Positions 44,101-51,315 are shown, counted from the first letter of the stretch. The stretch is 64,000 nt of DNA from Piezodorus guildinii (GCA_023052935.1 CM041292.1:83662169-83726168), one strand, 5' to 3'. Numbers and translations are program-made. Notes: a model not told the origin generated them from the letters alone.

Positions 44101-47100
44101 TTGCTGCAGCCAAACTGAGGAGGTAATCGTTTCTTGCTCCTGAAGATTTTTCTTCCAGTTGTTCCCTTTTGGAAGTTACCTAAAATTATTCAAAAACATG
44201 AAATATAGATATATTAAAATTATATCAAATGGTATATATATACATGATAATAAATTTAAATAATAAAAAAAAATGCTGCCAGCTCAATTCGAATGACTAT
44301 ATCTCCTGATCCATATTATAGTGACCTTAGATTTTCCACATTCTTATTGATATAATATTTTGATGAACATTTAGTTCTCTGCATCAGTCGGCATTCTGTT
44401 AGTTGCAAATTTTATGTGAAATCATGATTTATTCTCAAATTCCTAAAACAATTTATTTATTTTTTTAAATAACCTTTAGAAAATCGGCTAATTGAGCAAG
44501 AAGGCTGGTAGTGGACAAGTTTTTTCTGTTAATTACAATTAGTGTTAATTTGACAAGTTGATATATTTGACTTCAATTGCTAATGTAAATCTTTGAAATG
44601 TTTAACGAGAATTGAAGATTTGCAGCTTTTGTTTATAGCATGGGAGGAGTTCAATAAAATTAATCTAAACTGTATAAGCGAAAAAGCCTCCCCGCCTTCT
44701 GAAGTACAAGGGAGTCTAATTTCTATTATGAAAGTCCTTATGGATTAACCAACCTCTTTTCAAGTGCCTTAAGCATTATGTGAGGGAACATTGTGATGTT
44801 AATATTTCATTTATGTCCCTTTGTGCTGAAAGTAGAAACTATAAATTTAGTCTTGCTTCAGCTTCTTTGGTTCTCTCATCAAAAGGAATTGTTTCCAACT
44901 TCTATGCTTTTATTTTTTTAGAAACAAGCTATTTTAATTAGCTTTGACACGGCTACTCCAAGCTACTCTATATTTAAAAACGTTGCAAATTATTACACAA
45001 TGGTTTATTATTTCCAAATAACAATATTACGGTATAACTGTTTATAAAGCTGAGTATAAGTGTTTATAAGATAGGAAATTAAGTAATATGAAAAGCAATA
45101 AATAATTCCAAGGAAAATGGCATATCACCACTGTTAATTTCAAAGCGCTATTTCTGAACAAATTTCAATGATTCTCTTTTTATGAGAGAAGTTGGTTGAG
45201 GGTGCAGTCAATTTAACACACAATTAAGCGTAAACTTAATTTATTGGTGCCGACGTTTTGGCCTAAATTGTAGGCCTTATTCAGGGCTATAAGAAAAACA
45301 AAAAACAAAGATAACAACCAGCAGTGGAATACGATATATAAATTTATATTTAGGCCGAAACGTCGGCACCAATAAATTAAGTTTACGCTTAATTGTGTAT
45401 TAAATTGACTGCACCCTCAACCAACTTCTCTCATATATACACACAGTCAACCATTGTCACTTCATGATGATTCTCTTTTTAATTTGTAGAAAATTTAATT
45501 TTCTATGAAATAACACTAAGAGCAAACATTTTTGGGATTTATTTATTAGATTTGTTTTTATTAGTTTTTCGGGTTCTACGCATCTTGAAACGTAAACAAA
45601 TTTTGAAGAGGAGTATTTTTTTTTTGTTGTCTATTTCAAAGGTTGATTATTGAAAACAATAAACAAAAACTGGAATAAAAACTGTTGTTAATGTTGTTAG
45701 AAATTGACCGAAGATTTTTTTGCCATGTAAAAACACTTATATATTTAAAAAAATAAAAGTTAGTCTTTAAGGGAGTGTTCTATAAATTCAATAAACAACA
45801 TTAAAATCCTTTTGGATATCTAGACTTAAAGTTCTGATACTTTTTTAGATCAAAAGTTAACAAAAATCAAGGATAGAATTCTACTATTTTGATGATAAAA
45901 CAATACTGAGAATTATTACATAATGTTGAGATTTGTCTGTGCCATCTCCTTCAATTAATTGTGAGATTACAACTAAAACTATTTGAAATATGCATGTACA
46001 TACAAATGAATCATTAAATTTATTGTTAACACTAACATTTATTCAAAACTTTGAGTATGTTTTATATAGGTTTTGTTGATCGCTATGTGCTGATAAAAAT
46101 AGTTTTTCACAGTAGAGAAGTATATGTGGAACAGGCTATTTGTAATATATTGGTAATAAAAATAACAGTTTTCTCGTGATTTGAAATTTTTTTGTTTCGT
46201 ATAAAGTTTGATTAATTCAGGATTGAGACCGTCAACTGGCTAACCAATTATAGTTTATTTCCTCTGGTTTTACATTTCAAATAAGTCTCTGGACTCTTAA
46301 TATTGAAACTGGAAAAACTCGATACATGGCGTTGTAATTGGAGATCACGGATCTGTAGCTATGATTTTTCAACTTTTCTAATATTGCATCCATATACTTT
46401 AACAATCCAGCTGGGTTTATTGTGTTGAACCCCTTCCTGTAACCATAATCAGAAGCCATTCCTTTTATTTGTGTGACCCAATTAAAGTTTGAATCAGGAT
46501 TCCTTGTGTCTAGTGAGATTAGTCTATACCTGATTTTTATTGTGAATAGGAATCGTTTCAGACCTACTTAGGTTACACGGCTTTGCCTGTATCTTAACTA
46601 CAAAACATTCCTTGCAAACATTGGACATTTAGTAATTTAAAAAAAAAAAATCAAAATCTGATCTTAAAACACTTACAATGATGGAGTTTTGTTGACCGTA
46701 GAGAAATTAGATGAGGAAGATGGTTGGGGGTGCGGTCATAAATTAACTAATGAAGGCCCACATTGTAGGCCGAAACGTCGGCACATAATAAAATAACTCT
46801 TATTTTTAATTGTGTGGTTTTAATTTATGACCGCACCCCCAACCATCTTCCTCATCTAAAACACTTACGGGTAATAAGAGGTAAATGATGTATTTATAGA
46901 TACGTATTTACTGATTGTATATATTGTAATTGTATTGGATTGTGTCACATGAAATGTTCGTTTTCAAGGTAAAGGATTTTTATTAAAAATACGATATGAA
47001 AACAAGATAATTTTATTCAAAGTATTTACCTTCTTTTTCAACACATTTTTCCCAACGTGTCACCAACTTTTTTATCCCCGAACTGAAAAACTCTGAGCTT

Positions 47101-48415
47101 TGAAGTGAAACAAAATCTAAAAACGCACTTTTCACTTGATCATCATTCTCAACAAGTTTTCCTTTGACGAAGTTGTCTAAATTCCTGATCAGGTGGTAAT
47201 CTGTTGGAGACAAGTCGGGAGAATATGGTGGGTGCGGAAGAACTTCGTAGCCCAGTTCTTTCAATTTTTGCACGGTATGTTTTGAAACATGGATTCTTGC
47301 TGCCGTTCAGTGAGATCATGAGGTACCCATGTATCGAGCTTTTTTACTTTCCCAATACACTTTAAATGTCTGGAAACGGTAGATGCACTTGCATTTAGTT
47401 GTGCTGAGAGTCACTTAACTGTTTGGTAGGGGTTTTCTTCTACTGTATGTTTGAGGACATCGTTGTCTATTACGGACGGAGGTCTTTCTCGGGGCAAGTT
47501 TTCCAAGTCGGTATCCCCAGCTGAAAACATAGCAAACCAACGGCGAATGGTCCGTTCATTAACACTCCCTTCCCCAAACGCCTTACAAATATGTCTAGCG
47601 TCCTCAGCTGCTGAATGGCAGAGTTTAAACTCGTACAAAAATATTACTCGAAAATCGCGAGTTTCCATGTTCATATTTGGAGGTATAAATAAACGGAGAG
47701 TTAGAAAAATAAAAAAAAGGAAGGAAAAGTAAAGTGCAAACCATAGCAGAAAAAAAAAACTACTTAGCTGCCGATGGCGGAGGACTTATGATTCATCCAT
47801 GGAACTGAGGTTTTTTCAAGGTACTTTTGAATTGAATGTTAATGCCTAGATGCTTTTAAAATTATTTAGATACTGAAATACATACCCTTAAAAGATTGTA
47901 AGACATTTGCATCAGATCATCATCTTAAAGAAAATATTAACTCGTAGAAAACATTATCAGAAATTAAAAAATACACCTTACATTCAATTTCATTTAAATA
48001 TAGTTGAAGATATGAGGAGCAGGGTAACCTAGTGGCTTTTGCAAAAGAATAACTTTTTTCGAGTCCTGTGTTTAAACCCGGCTGTGGTAGGGTAATTATA
48101 TATTCACTTTGAACTTATCATTGAACTAATAAGTAACAAGAACTAAACAATACTGCTACAAGATTAAGTGTTGTAATTTACTATGAATAACTTTATTTAT
48201 TTATGCATTGCATTTTATAATTATGTTAAAAGAAATTTAATTACTGATTTATTTGATTACTTACTAAAAATAACTACAGTACAAACATTACTAAATTACT
48301 TTTAAACACAATCCTATAATATAACGCATATTTTTTTTCGGAATTACTCACCTTGGCACTATTTTTCTGTAAGGATGTGATCGACTGGAAGAAAGAACCC
48401 TTTTTCTTCTTCAGC
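22747..48415 (-). CDS. nwk: Nervous wreck (FCHSD-family) F-BAR/SH3 adaptor, 5'-partial gene
   Basis: Fifteen exons with GT-AG borders and matching phases give 757 residues: 48415-48352, 44179-44051, 37531-37409, 35966-35715, 35327-35250, 35174-35123, 34743-34640, 34460-34337, 31483-31314, 30923-30632, 28787-28561, 26721-26592, 26022-25921, 24628-24609, 23154-22747. Domain order: C-terminal half of an F-BAR (residues 1 to about 240), a Ser/acidic linker, [12 protein letters not shown]3-1 (about 350-405), SH3-2 (about 470-530) and a Pro/Glu-rich tail ending LKESDA. The family bends membranes and links endocytosis to WASP-driven actin assembly, in flies at the neuromuscular synapse. The start codon and first F-BAR exons were not found. 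Introns contain many transposons but all exons are open. Confidence 0.95.
24609..24628 (-). CDS. nwk: nwk micro-exon 14 (20 nt)
   Basis: Only 20 nt: it completes one codon (V) and adds TGEDPE, between a TTTCTTCAG acceptor and a GTAAGT donor. It exactly bridges phase 1 of exon 13 to phase 0 of exon 15. Skipping it would shift the frame of the last exon. Confidence 0.72.
24741..24772. repeat. Perfect 14-bp hairpin in nwk intron
   Basis: The arms GTGAGGTATTTTTA (24741-24754) and TAAAAATACCTCAC (24759-24772) flank a 4-nt loop. It lies about 110 nt upstream of micro-exon 14 in the gene's direction and could affect its splicing; this is speculation. Confidence 0.8.
25921..26022 (-). CDS. nwk: nwk exon 13
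   Basis: 102 nt. Reads '[20 protein letters not shown]' then '[13 protein letters not shown]'. Acceptor ATTAG, donor GTAAGT. No domain. Confidence 0.83.
26592..26721 (-). CDS. nwk: nwk exon 12 (Pro-rich tail)
   Basis: 130 nt. Reads '[20 protein letters not shown]' and later '[17 protein letters not shown]'. Donor GTTAGT, which alone keeps the next exon open (an upstream GTTGGT would not). Confidence 0.85.
26954..27836 (+). mobile_element. Repeat family A, copy A2 (most complete)
   Basis: About 0.88 kb. The left end is A-run then TCTGGTGTGGGCAACA...ACTTTCACTTA. The right end is CCCTTACTATATATAGTAAG followed by TGAAAGT and an A-run. The inner left motif ACTTTCACTTAC is the reverse complement of the right-end GTAAGTGAAAGT, offset by about 20 bp from the left edge. 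A perfect AT-rich palindrome sits just inside the right end, and an AC-rich tract lies internally. No protein is encoded. The architecture resembles non-autonomous Helentron-like elements; this is inferred. It lies in the nwk intron between exons 11 and 12. Confidence 0.75.
28561..28787 (-). CDS. nwk: nwk exon 11 (SH3-2)
   Basis: 227 nt in phase with exon 10. Reads '[20 protein letters not shown]', '[20 protein letters not shown]' and 'SLVVEEC'. The ALYDY, GWWEG and FPSxVVEE residues form the second SH3 ligand groove. In the family this SH3 binds dynamin and WASP-type partners and lipids; binding here is inferred. Confidence 0.96.
28788..30631 (-). other. nwk intron 10, no feature recognised
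   Basis: 1.8 kb AT-rich intron. Short open frames (for example near 29874-30065) have no motif and no repeat partner in the window. Confidence 0.5.
30632..30923 (-). CDS. nwk: nwk exon 10 (SH3-1)
   Basis: 292 nt. Reads '[20 protein letters not shown]', then '[20 protein letters not shown]' with HNYLD, giving the SH3 ALYxY..., WLRAR and GYVPxNY ligand-binding residues. It continues with '[15 protein letters not shown]'. The donor is C|GTAAGC. Reading through the donor would give a stop after [11 protein letters not shown], a possible short isoform with SH3-1 only. Confidence 0.95.
31314..31483 (-). CDS. nwk: nwk exon 9 (linker into SH3-1)
   Basis: 170 nt. Reads '[20 protein letters not shown]' and 'QVDWG', then '[10 protein letters not shown]', the first strand of SH3-1. 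The intron upstream (31484-34336) carries an RTE fragment and a deleted mariner. Confidence 0.93.
31750..32554 (+). pseudogene. RTE-clade LINE, 5'-truncated copy
   Basis: The plus strand begins at RT block C ('[20 protein letters not shown]', FADD) and continues with '[20 protein letters not shown]', '[20 protein letters not shown]' and '[11 protein letters not shown]'. After stops it ends near '[17 protein letters not shown]', typical of an RTE ORF end. At least two frame breaks. A T-run follows at 32555. It lies antisense in nwk intron 8. Confidence 0.8.
32596..33494 (-). mobile_element. Mariner element with perfect TIRs and internal deletion
   Basis: 899 bp bounded by perfect 29-bp terminal inverted repeats (32596-32624 and 33466-33494, starting TTGGGTTGATGCAAAATTAA) and a TA target duplication (32594-32595 and 33495-33496). 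It carries one open transposase-derived frame (32673-33305). Typical full-length relatives are about 1.3 kb, so roughly 400 bp of the transposase centre is missing. Perfect TIRs mean it could still be moved in trans. Confidence 0.95.
32673..33305 (-). CDS. Mariner transposase, in-frame central deletion
   Basis: 210 codons from MSKCDFRQ. The N-terminal paired HTH DNA-binding region is intact ('[20 protein letters not shown]', '[19 protein letters not shown]'). After '[10 protein letters not shown]' the frame jumps directly to '[20 protein letters not shown]', so the segment with the first catalytic Asp is gone. The second Asp (LLHDNARPH) and third ([13 protein letters not shown]34D spacing) remain, as does the C-terminus '[14 protein letters not shown]'. 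The protein could bind TIRs but not cut. An upstream extension of the frame to 33413 exists, but MSK is the usual start. Confidence 0.93.
   Translation of the reverse strand: MSKCDFRQIYFYEFKLGCSAAQTARNINEVWGQGAINECTVQRWFQKFRRGDFDLEDKEGRGRHLTLDNDQLRSKVEEDPTKTTREMAAELGTQKLQRLCPALMNRKGPILLHDNARPHVAQPTLRRLHELGYEVLQHPPYSPDLSPTDFHFFRHLDNFLREKNFQNQDDIENSFRDFIESRDSDFFSGRIRKLVERWQKCIDSDGNYFD
33715..34165. repeat. Dispersed repeat family B (two partial copies)
   Basis: 33715-33850 contains 'attcgggttcaacgcatcttg' and then 'ggtcgattaaataggttgat' with 'tattgaaaataataaacc'. The second half recurs at 34112-34160, and the whole recurs at 45546-45680. No coding potential or termini were defined. Confidence 0.6.
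34337..34460 (-). CDS. nwk: nwk exon 8 (acidic linker)
   Basis: 124 nt, phase 0 to 1. Reads '[20 protein letters not shown]' then '[14 protein letters not shown]'. Donor GTGGGC, chosen because it restores the phase of exon 9. Confidence 0.85.
34640..34743 (-). CDS. nwk: nwk exon 7 (linker)
   Basis: 104 nt. Reads '(V)[18 protein letters not shown]' then '[16 protein letters not shown]'. The donor is placed at GTAGGT, giving phase 0. A second GT four bases downstream would break the frame with the next exon, so the first is preferred. Confidence 0.88.
34744..35122 (-). other. nwk intron 6, nothing recognised
   Basis: 379-bp AT-rich intron with a short T-run near 34936. No other feature. Confidence 0.5.
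35123..35174 (-). CDS. nwk: nwk exon 6
   Basis: 52 nt, ending one base into a codon. Reads '[17 protein letters not shown]'. It finishes the C-terminal helix of the F-BAR region. Confidence 0.93.
35250..35327 (-). CDS. nwk: nwk exon 5 (end of F-BAR)
   Basis: 78 nt, phase 0. Reads '[20 protein letters not shown]' then TIRRAE. The [10 protein letters not shown] turn before a charged helix is characteristic of the family. Confidence 0.95.
35715..35966 (-). CDS. nwk: nwk exon 4 (F-BAR)
   Basis: 252 nt, phase 0. Contains '[20 protein letters not shown]', '[20 protein letters not shown]' and 'LRESGQK'. Acceptor ATTTTAG, donor GTATGT. This is the largest F-BAR exon visible. Confidence 0.95.
35967..37408 (-). 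other. nwk intron 3, nothing recognised
   Basis: AT-rich. A weak hairpin with arms around 36328-36341 and 36347-36360 is visible. No repeat partner or coding frame. Confidence 0.5.
37409..37531 (-). CDS. nwk: nwk exon 3 (F-BAR)
   Basis: 123 nt, phase 0. Reads '[20 protein letters not shown]' then '[20 protein letters not shown]'. Acceptor TTTTTTCAG, donor GTCAGT. The intron before it (6.5 kb) holds the Gypsy element and SINE S2. Confidence 0.95.
37532..38335 (-). other. nwk intron 2, right of exon 3; unclassified
   Basis: No motif recognised. A short minus-strand frame at 38092-38343 has no recognisable domain. Confidence 0.4.
38345..38633 (+). mobile_element. tRNA-derived SINE, copy S2 (complete)
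   Basis: 289 bp with a 9-bp target duplication, AAGGCCACA (38336-38344 and 38634-38642). A-box-like TAGAATGGTGG at 38360-38370, near-perfect B box GGTTCAAACCC at 38410-38420. An 11-bp stem (38433-38443 with 38451-38461) is the same as in S1 but with the reverse-complement loop. The tail is 'aataaataaacaaacaa'. The internal promoter is the best preserved of the window's SINE copies. Confidence 0.92.
38643..39608. other. Nwk intron segment with a possible RTE tail
   Basis: 'agaactggcaatctatgcta' at 38659-38680 resembles the RTE ORF end at 32475-32500 ('aactggcgatctatgcttga'), so a short RTE 3' fragment may lie here, split from its left part by SINE S2. The rest (38720-39608) is less AT-rich but unrecognised; an A-run lies at about 39410-39428. 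Confidence 0.4.
39609..39673 (-). repeat. Gypsy 3' LTR, conserved edge
   Basis: 65 bp matching 43663-43727 with one substitution, starting TGTAATG. The rest of this LTR could not be aligned with the other apart from TGCAAATCGATCCA near 39769, so its inner limit (before 39878) is not defined. Confidence 0.75.
39878..40513 (-). pseudogene. Gypsy integrase C-terminal domain and tail
   Basis: Contains '[20 protein letters not shown]' and '[18 protein letters not shown]', the GPF/GPY-like SH3 barrel fold of Gypsy integrases that binds DNA, followed by a Pro/Gln-rich tail. It is preceded by an '[20 protein letters not shown]' segment, the usual end of the core domain. A stop and frame change separate it from the core at 40514-40531. 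Confidence 0.85.
40532..41071 (-). pseudogene. Gypsy integrase zinc and catalytic core domains
   Basis: '[16 protein letters not shown]' is the Cys pair of the HHCC zinc domain. The core shows HVDYAGP (first Asp), [10 protein letters not shown] (second Asp) and '[13 protein letters not shown]' (catalytic Glu), spacing typical of the D-D35-E fold. All three catalytic residues are present. The upstream His pair is mostly lost. Confidence 0.88.
41352..41756 (-). pseudogene. Gypsy RNase H domain
   Basis: '[20 protein letters not shown]', '[20 protein letters not shown]' and '[18 protein letters not shown]' with '[14 protein letters not shown]'. The first Asp, the Glu (REALAIV) and the following Asp (TDN) of Gypsy RNase H are present. 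It overlaps the end of the RT frame by about 45 bp in a different frame, so a shift separates them. Confidence 0.88.
41713..42694 (-). pseudogene. Gypsy protease remnant and reverse transcriptase
   Basis: 42694-42026 carries a protease tail ('[20 protein letters not shown]') and RT N-terminal blocks ('[20 protein letters not shown]', '[20 protein letters not shown]'). After a frame break, 41988-41713 has '[20 protein letters not shown]' (block B) and '[10 protein letters not shown]' (block C). The catalytic YLDD box reads YLED, a D-to-E change that should impair polymerase activity. Confidence 0.85.
42691..43591 (-). pseudogene. Gypsy gag remnant
   Basis: The likely start ATG is at 43591-43589 ('[19 protein letters not shown]'). 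Open pieces at 43470-43267 and 43218-42691 follow in different frames. Two decayed zinc knuckles lie near the end: [14 protein letters not shown] (H replaced by Q) and [14 protein letters not shown] (second C replaced by F). No retroviral envelope frame was found anywhere in the element. Confidence 0.75.
43643..43660 (-). promoter_or_regulatory. Gypsy primer-binding site
   Basis: On the minus strand TGGCGACGAGGATGAAGC begins two bases after the 5' LTR edge. The TGG start and the 2-nt gap are as expected for tRNA-primed Gypsy elements. The start TGGCGAC resembles tRNA-Arg sites of some insect Gypsy elements, but the rest was not matched. Confidence 0.65.
43663..43727 (-). repeat. Gypsy 5' LTR, conserved edge
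   Basis: 65 bp shared with 39609-39673. The LTR probably extends right to between 43900 and 43975, ending about 80-150 bp from nwk exon 2, but its outer limit and a target duplication could not be defined. Confidence 0.7.
44051..44179 (-). CDS. nwk: nwk exon 2 (F-BAR)
   Basis: 129 nt, phase 0 at both ends. Reads '[20 protein letters not shown]' then '[17 protein letters not shown]', a very conserved F-BAR helix. The donor GTAAGT lies about 75 bp from the edge of the Gypsy element on the left. Confidence 0.95.
44180..45167 (-). other. nwk intron 1, left part; nothing recognised
   Basis: AT-rich intron DNA without recognised repeats or frames. Confidence 0.45.
45183..45466 (+). mobile_element. 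Foldback element F1 with hammerhead-like core
   Basis: 284 bp flanked by a perfect 15-bp target duplication, ATGATTCTCTTTTTA (45168-45182 and 45467-45481). Inverted arms of about 85 bp (about 45183-45269 and 45346-45432) differ at two positions and enclose an approximately 75-bp centre; a 34-bp unique tail ('cacagtcaaccattgtcac') follows the right arm. On the minus strand the left arm and centre read CTGAATA, then a GGCCTA/TAGGCC stem, AAAA, C, GTC, the order of a hammerhead ribozyme core (CUGANGA, stem II, GAAA, NUH) with two changes. Confidence 0.8.
45546..45680. repeat. Dispersed repeat family B, third copy
   Basis: Matches 33715-33850 in the same orientation ('cgggttctacgcatcttgaa', 'ggttgattattgaaaacaat'), with moderate divergence. 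Termini undefined. Confidence 0.6.
45681..46664 (-). other. nwk intron 1, middle part; nothing recognised
   Basis: AT-rich intron DNA. A 60-codon minus frame at 46277-46459 has no domain. Confidence 0.45.
46677..46856 (-). mobile_element. Foldback element F2 with hammerhead-like core
   Basis: 180 bp with a perfect 12-bp target duplication, TAAAACACTTAC (46665-46676 and 46857-46868). Perfect 37-bp inverted arms (46709-46745 and 46821-46857) begin AGATGAGGAAGATGGTTGGG. Between them the plus strand reads CTAATGA (46747-46753), GGCC...GGCC, GAAA (46772-46775), C, GTC (46777-46779). F2 shares with F1 the 'ggccgaaacgtcggca' block, the GGTTG[AG]GGGTGC arm core and, in reverse, the 'gtcaac' tail, so both belong to one family. 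Confidence 0.8.
47013..47677 (-). pseudogene. Second mariner-type transposase, central deletion
   Basis: Minus frames: 47674-47411 with the N-terminal HTH ('[20 protein letters not shown]', '[20 protein letters not shown]'), a stop after NPYQTVK, then '[20 protein letters not shown]', and finally 47273-47013 from '[20 protein letters not shown]' to '[15 protein letters not shown]'. The region with the first two catalytic Asp residues is missing; the third ([12 protein letters not shown]) is present. It is a different mariner lineage from that at 32596-33494. Terminal repeats were not found. Confidence 0.85.
47733..48351 (-). other. nwk intron 1, right part; possible tRNA-like fragment
   Basis: Around 48025-48090 the plus strand has TAACCTAGTGG and later TTTAAACCCGG at A/B-box spacing, possibly a decayed SINE head. 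No other feature. Confidence 0.35.
48352..48415 (-). CDS. nwk: nwk exon 1 of those visible (F-BAR core)
   Basis: 64 nt. The first base completes a codon from an unseen upstream exon. Reads '[20 protein letters not shown]' and K, with a TTTCTTTCAG acceptor and GTGAGT donor. This Lys-rich helix is a hallmark of the Nwk/FCHSD F-BAR. Confidence 0.93.
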
Positions 48416-49681
48416 CTGAAAGAAAAATGTATGGTTAACATCAAAAACTGGAAATATGCTTTTAAAAATTGAGATTCAAGATTTTCCATTTTACCAGCAT
48501 GGTCATTGTATGAAATGTTATTTTTGATGAAGCCTACCTACAAATAAAAATACTTCAAAATTTGCATGGGTGAAGTCCTTATAAAATTATTAGGAACATC
48601 CATGGTAAATATTAATGATGTTATATACTTAATACCTATCATGTTATTATTATGTAGACTAACAGCAGATAACAAGATGGTATTTTAACATTACCATATA
48701 TTAGGCACTGGTTTTCAAAAGGTACTAAGGCCATTTTAGGAAATTTTATAATAAAGGCAATGTCACATATTGTTTACGAAACCAATTTATTTTATTCCTC
48801 ATTAAGATCTAGAATTGTTTTTTACTAAATTAATAACACTATCTTTATGTTATGGAAAGAAATAATTTAGTATGAATGAGCCCGTGACTAAGCACATTAT
48901 AGAAATAATTGCATTTATCAAACGCGTTTTTAATGAGTTGTTCTTTTTTTGAAATCGGATGAGATATTTCATAATACAATAAAACCATTTTATTATTAAA
49001 TATTAATTTCGCCAATGATTTCCTTTAGTAACTTTTGCAAAATCAACGTTTCATTTATATAATAATACGAAGTGATATGACTGATAATTAACGTTGTATT
49101 ATATGAATAACTCAATATCGCTTTTCCAAATTTTTTATACTAGAGTTCGGGGCCTTATAAATTTTCTTTCATGGATAAACTCTTCAGTGTTCCAACACTG
49201 TTTTTAAATATTAATTTTTAAGTGAAATGAGATGACGGTTTTCGATAAAACTAAACGATCAGAATATTAATGTATTGAAATGTCTAAGTCGTAAAAAAAA
49301 AAAATTACTAAATTTTTATTATCAGCGTCTTAGTTGATGCATTTTTTTTTTTAAATATATAGTTACGGAAGTATGGAAACCTGAGAGCAATACGATTTTA
49401 GGTTTAGTTTATTAAGGCTCACCAAATAGAATTGTCATGCCAGATGATAAGAATGCCTGAAAATAGAGTGCCGAGCAAGATTCTGTATTGTTTAAAATTT
49501 GGCCAAACAAGCAAGTGCTGGATGCAAGGCTTAAGGATCTGATGGATATATTAAGGATGGATTCAGAAAGTGAGGAGCAGAGAGGCATCGAGGGATGTTG
49601 AAAAGAAAGGCAAGGCACATCCCAGGAACCAAGATGGCAAAACAATATTCTCCATTTAAATGAACGTTGGGAAAAGTTTAT
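48416..49681 (-). other. Probable nwk intron upstream of exon 1; nothing recognised
   Basis: The expected upstream F-BAR exons were searched for by eye on the minus strand and not found here. A minus frame at 49412-49735 has no known domain. Confidence 0.45.
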
Positions 49682-49725
49682 ACAAATCTGGTGCGGGCAA
49701 CACACGACTTTCACTTTCCTACTTT
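49682..49725 (+). repeat. Family A copy A5, left end (detached)
   Basis: AAATCTGGTGCGGGCAACAC... through ACTTTCACTTTCCTAC is the left terminus of a forward copy. The adjoining sequence is found at 51500 onward, because copy A3 is inserted in between. Confidence 0.75.
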
Positions 49726-50345
49726 TTACTTTCACTTACTATAAAGAGTAAGGGAAAGTATTGCGATCGTGAAAATTCTCGAATTCCAGTTTTCAACGGA
49801 AATAACGTTTCAAGGTCCCCTGAGTCCAAATAACTAAGTCCTGCAAAAAGGTCTGCGTGTGTGTGGTAACTCTCGGGCGGAAACGAAAAGTCCTATGAAA
49901 CTGAAATTTTATATTTAAGACCAATAGAGACCTGAGACGTTACAAAACCTTTTTCATCAAAATGGGCTTACCAGAAGAGCCACTTTATACCATGCATTTT
50001 GCATCTTTTTATGATTTTCTCAAAAACGGTTCCGACGATTTTGATTAAACTTGCTATATCAATGTAAAATATAATGGGCTTTAATATCATGTAAAATGGT
50101 TTGACGGGGCTTAAATGCTGATATTTTAAACATTCTTCCCCTAAAGTACCTTTAATTTTGTTGATTCTATAAAAATAACTATATAATCTTATTACCACTG
50201 ATGAAAAACAGGTAAATATGTGAATTGCATGAATTCTATACCCGACTAAAGGAGAAAACAGAAAAAATAATCTTTTAATGCAATTTTTCGTTTTTGAACA
50301 TAAGAACAATAATATACATGTATGATAAACCGTTGGAAAGCTAAC

Positions 50346-51139
50346 GATTTAAAAAAATCTGGTGCGGGCAACACACGACTTTCACATACCTCCATTTTTA
50401 AAATCAATGAAAGAATTTTCAAATACAGTTAGAGATAAAAATACGTGAAACTACTAAGGAATTAATCAAATTGAATTTATATAGAAACATGTGTTTTATT
50501 AAAAAATCGATTATATTATTATCTAAAATATTCAGTTAGTTTTATGTTCGTTTCATCACTCTCTATTAACTTTTAAAAGCTTGTGTGTAACAACATTTTT
50601 CTAAAATCTTTAGCTTTCCAACGGTATATGATACATGTGTATTACTGCTCTCATGTTCAAAAACGAAAAATTGCATTAAAAAAATATTGTTTCTGTTTTC
50701 TCCTTTAGTTTGGTATCGAATTTATATATTTACCTGTTTTTCATCACCGTTAACAAGATAATCTAGTTATTATTATTAAATATACAAAATTAAAGGTACT
50801 TTAGGGGAAGAAAATTTAAAATATCGGCATTTAAGCCCTGTCAGACCATTTTTACCCAAATAAAACCTACATAATATTAAAGCCCATTAGATTTTACATC
50901 GATATAGCGAGTTTAATCAAAATCGTCGGAACCGTTTTCGAGAAAATCGAAAAAAGGTGCAAAATGCATGATATAAAGCGCCTCTTCTGGTAAGCTCATT
51001 TTGATGAAAAAAGTCTTGTCACGTCTCGGGCGTATAGTTGTCTTAAATATGAAATTTCAGTTTCATAGGACTTACCGTTTCCGCCCGCGAGTTACCACAC
51101 ACACACACACACACACCACACACACACAAACACACACAG

Positions 51140-51207
<68 letters not shown>

Positions 51208-51315
51208 CTTTTTGCGGGACTTGGTTATTTGAACTAAGGGGACCCTAAAAACTGGAATTCGAAAATTTTCACGATCGCAATACTTCCCCTTACTATATAT
51301 AGTAAGTGAAAGTAA
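50346..51315 (+). mobile_element. Family A copy A4 (complete, forward)
   Basis: The left end is AAAAAAATCTGGTGCGGGCA; the right end is CCCCTTACTATATATAGTAAG then TGAAAGTA. It includes the conserved 'cgatatagcgagtttaatca' block and a long (AC)n tract. It is the best-preserved copy with both ends and lies inside reversed copy A3. Confidence 0.82.
51098..51204 (+). repeat. (AC)n microsatellite inside A4
   Basis: About 105 bp of AC/CA dinucleotides with occasional A-G interruptions. Shorter AC tracts sit at the same place in A2 and A5, so the tract belongs to the element. Confidence 0.92.

Noticed and set aside
46747..46779. Functional hammerhead ribozyme in F2
   Set aside because: An invariant core base is changed and a paired stem I could not be drawn convincingly, so this copy is judged inactive; only the family-level resemblance is reported.
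50990..51240. (AC)n and related arrays as a CRISPR or tandem-repeat locus
   Set aside because: Dinucleotide microsatellite within repeat family A; no repeat-spacer structure.
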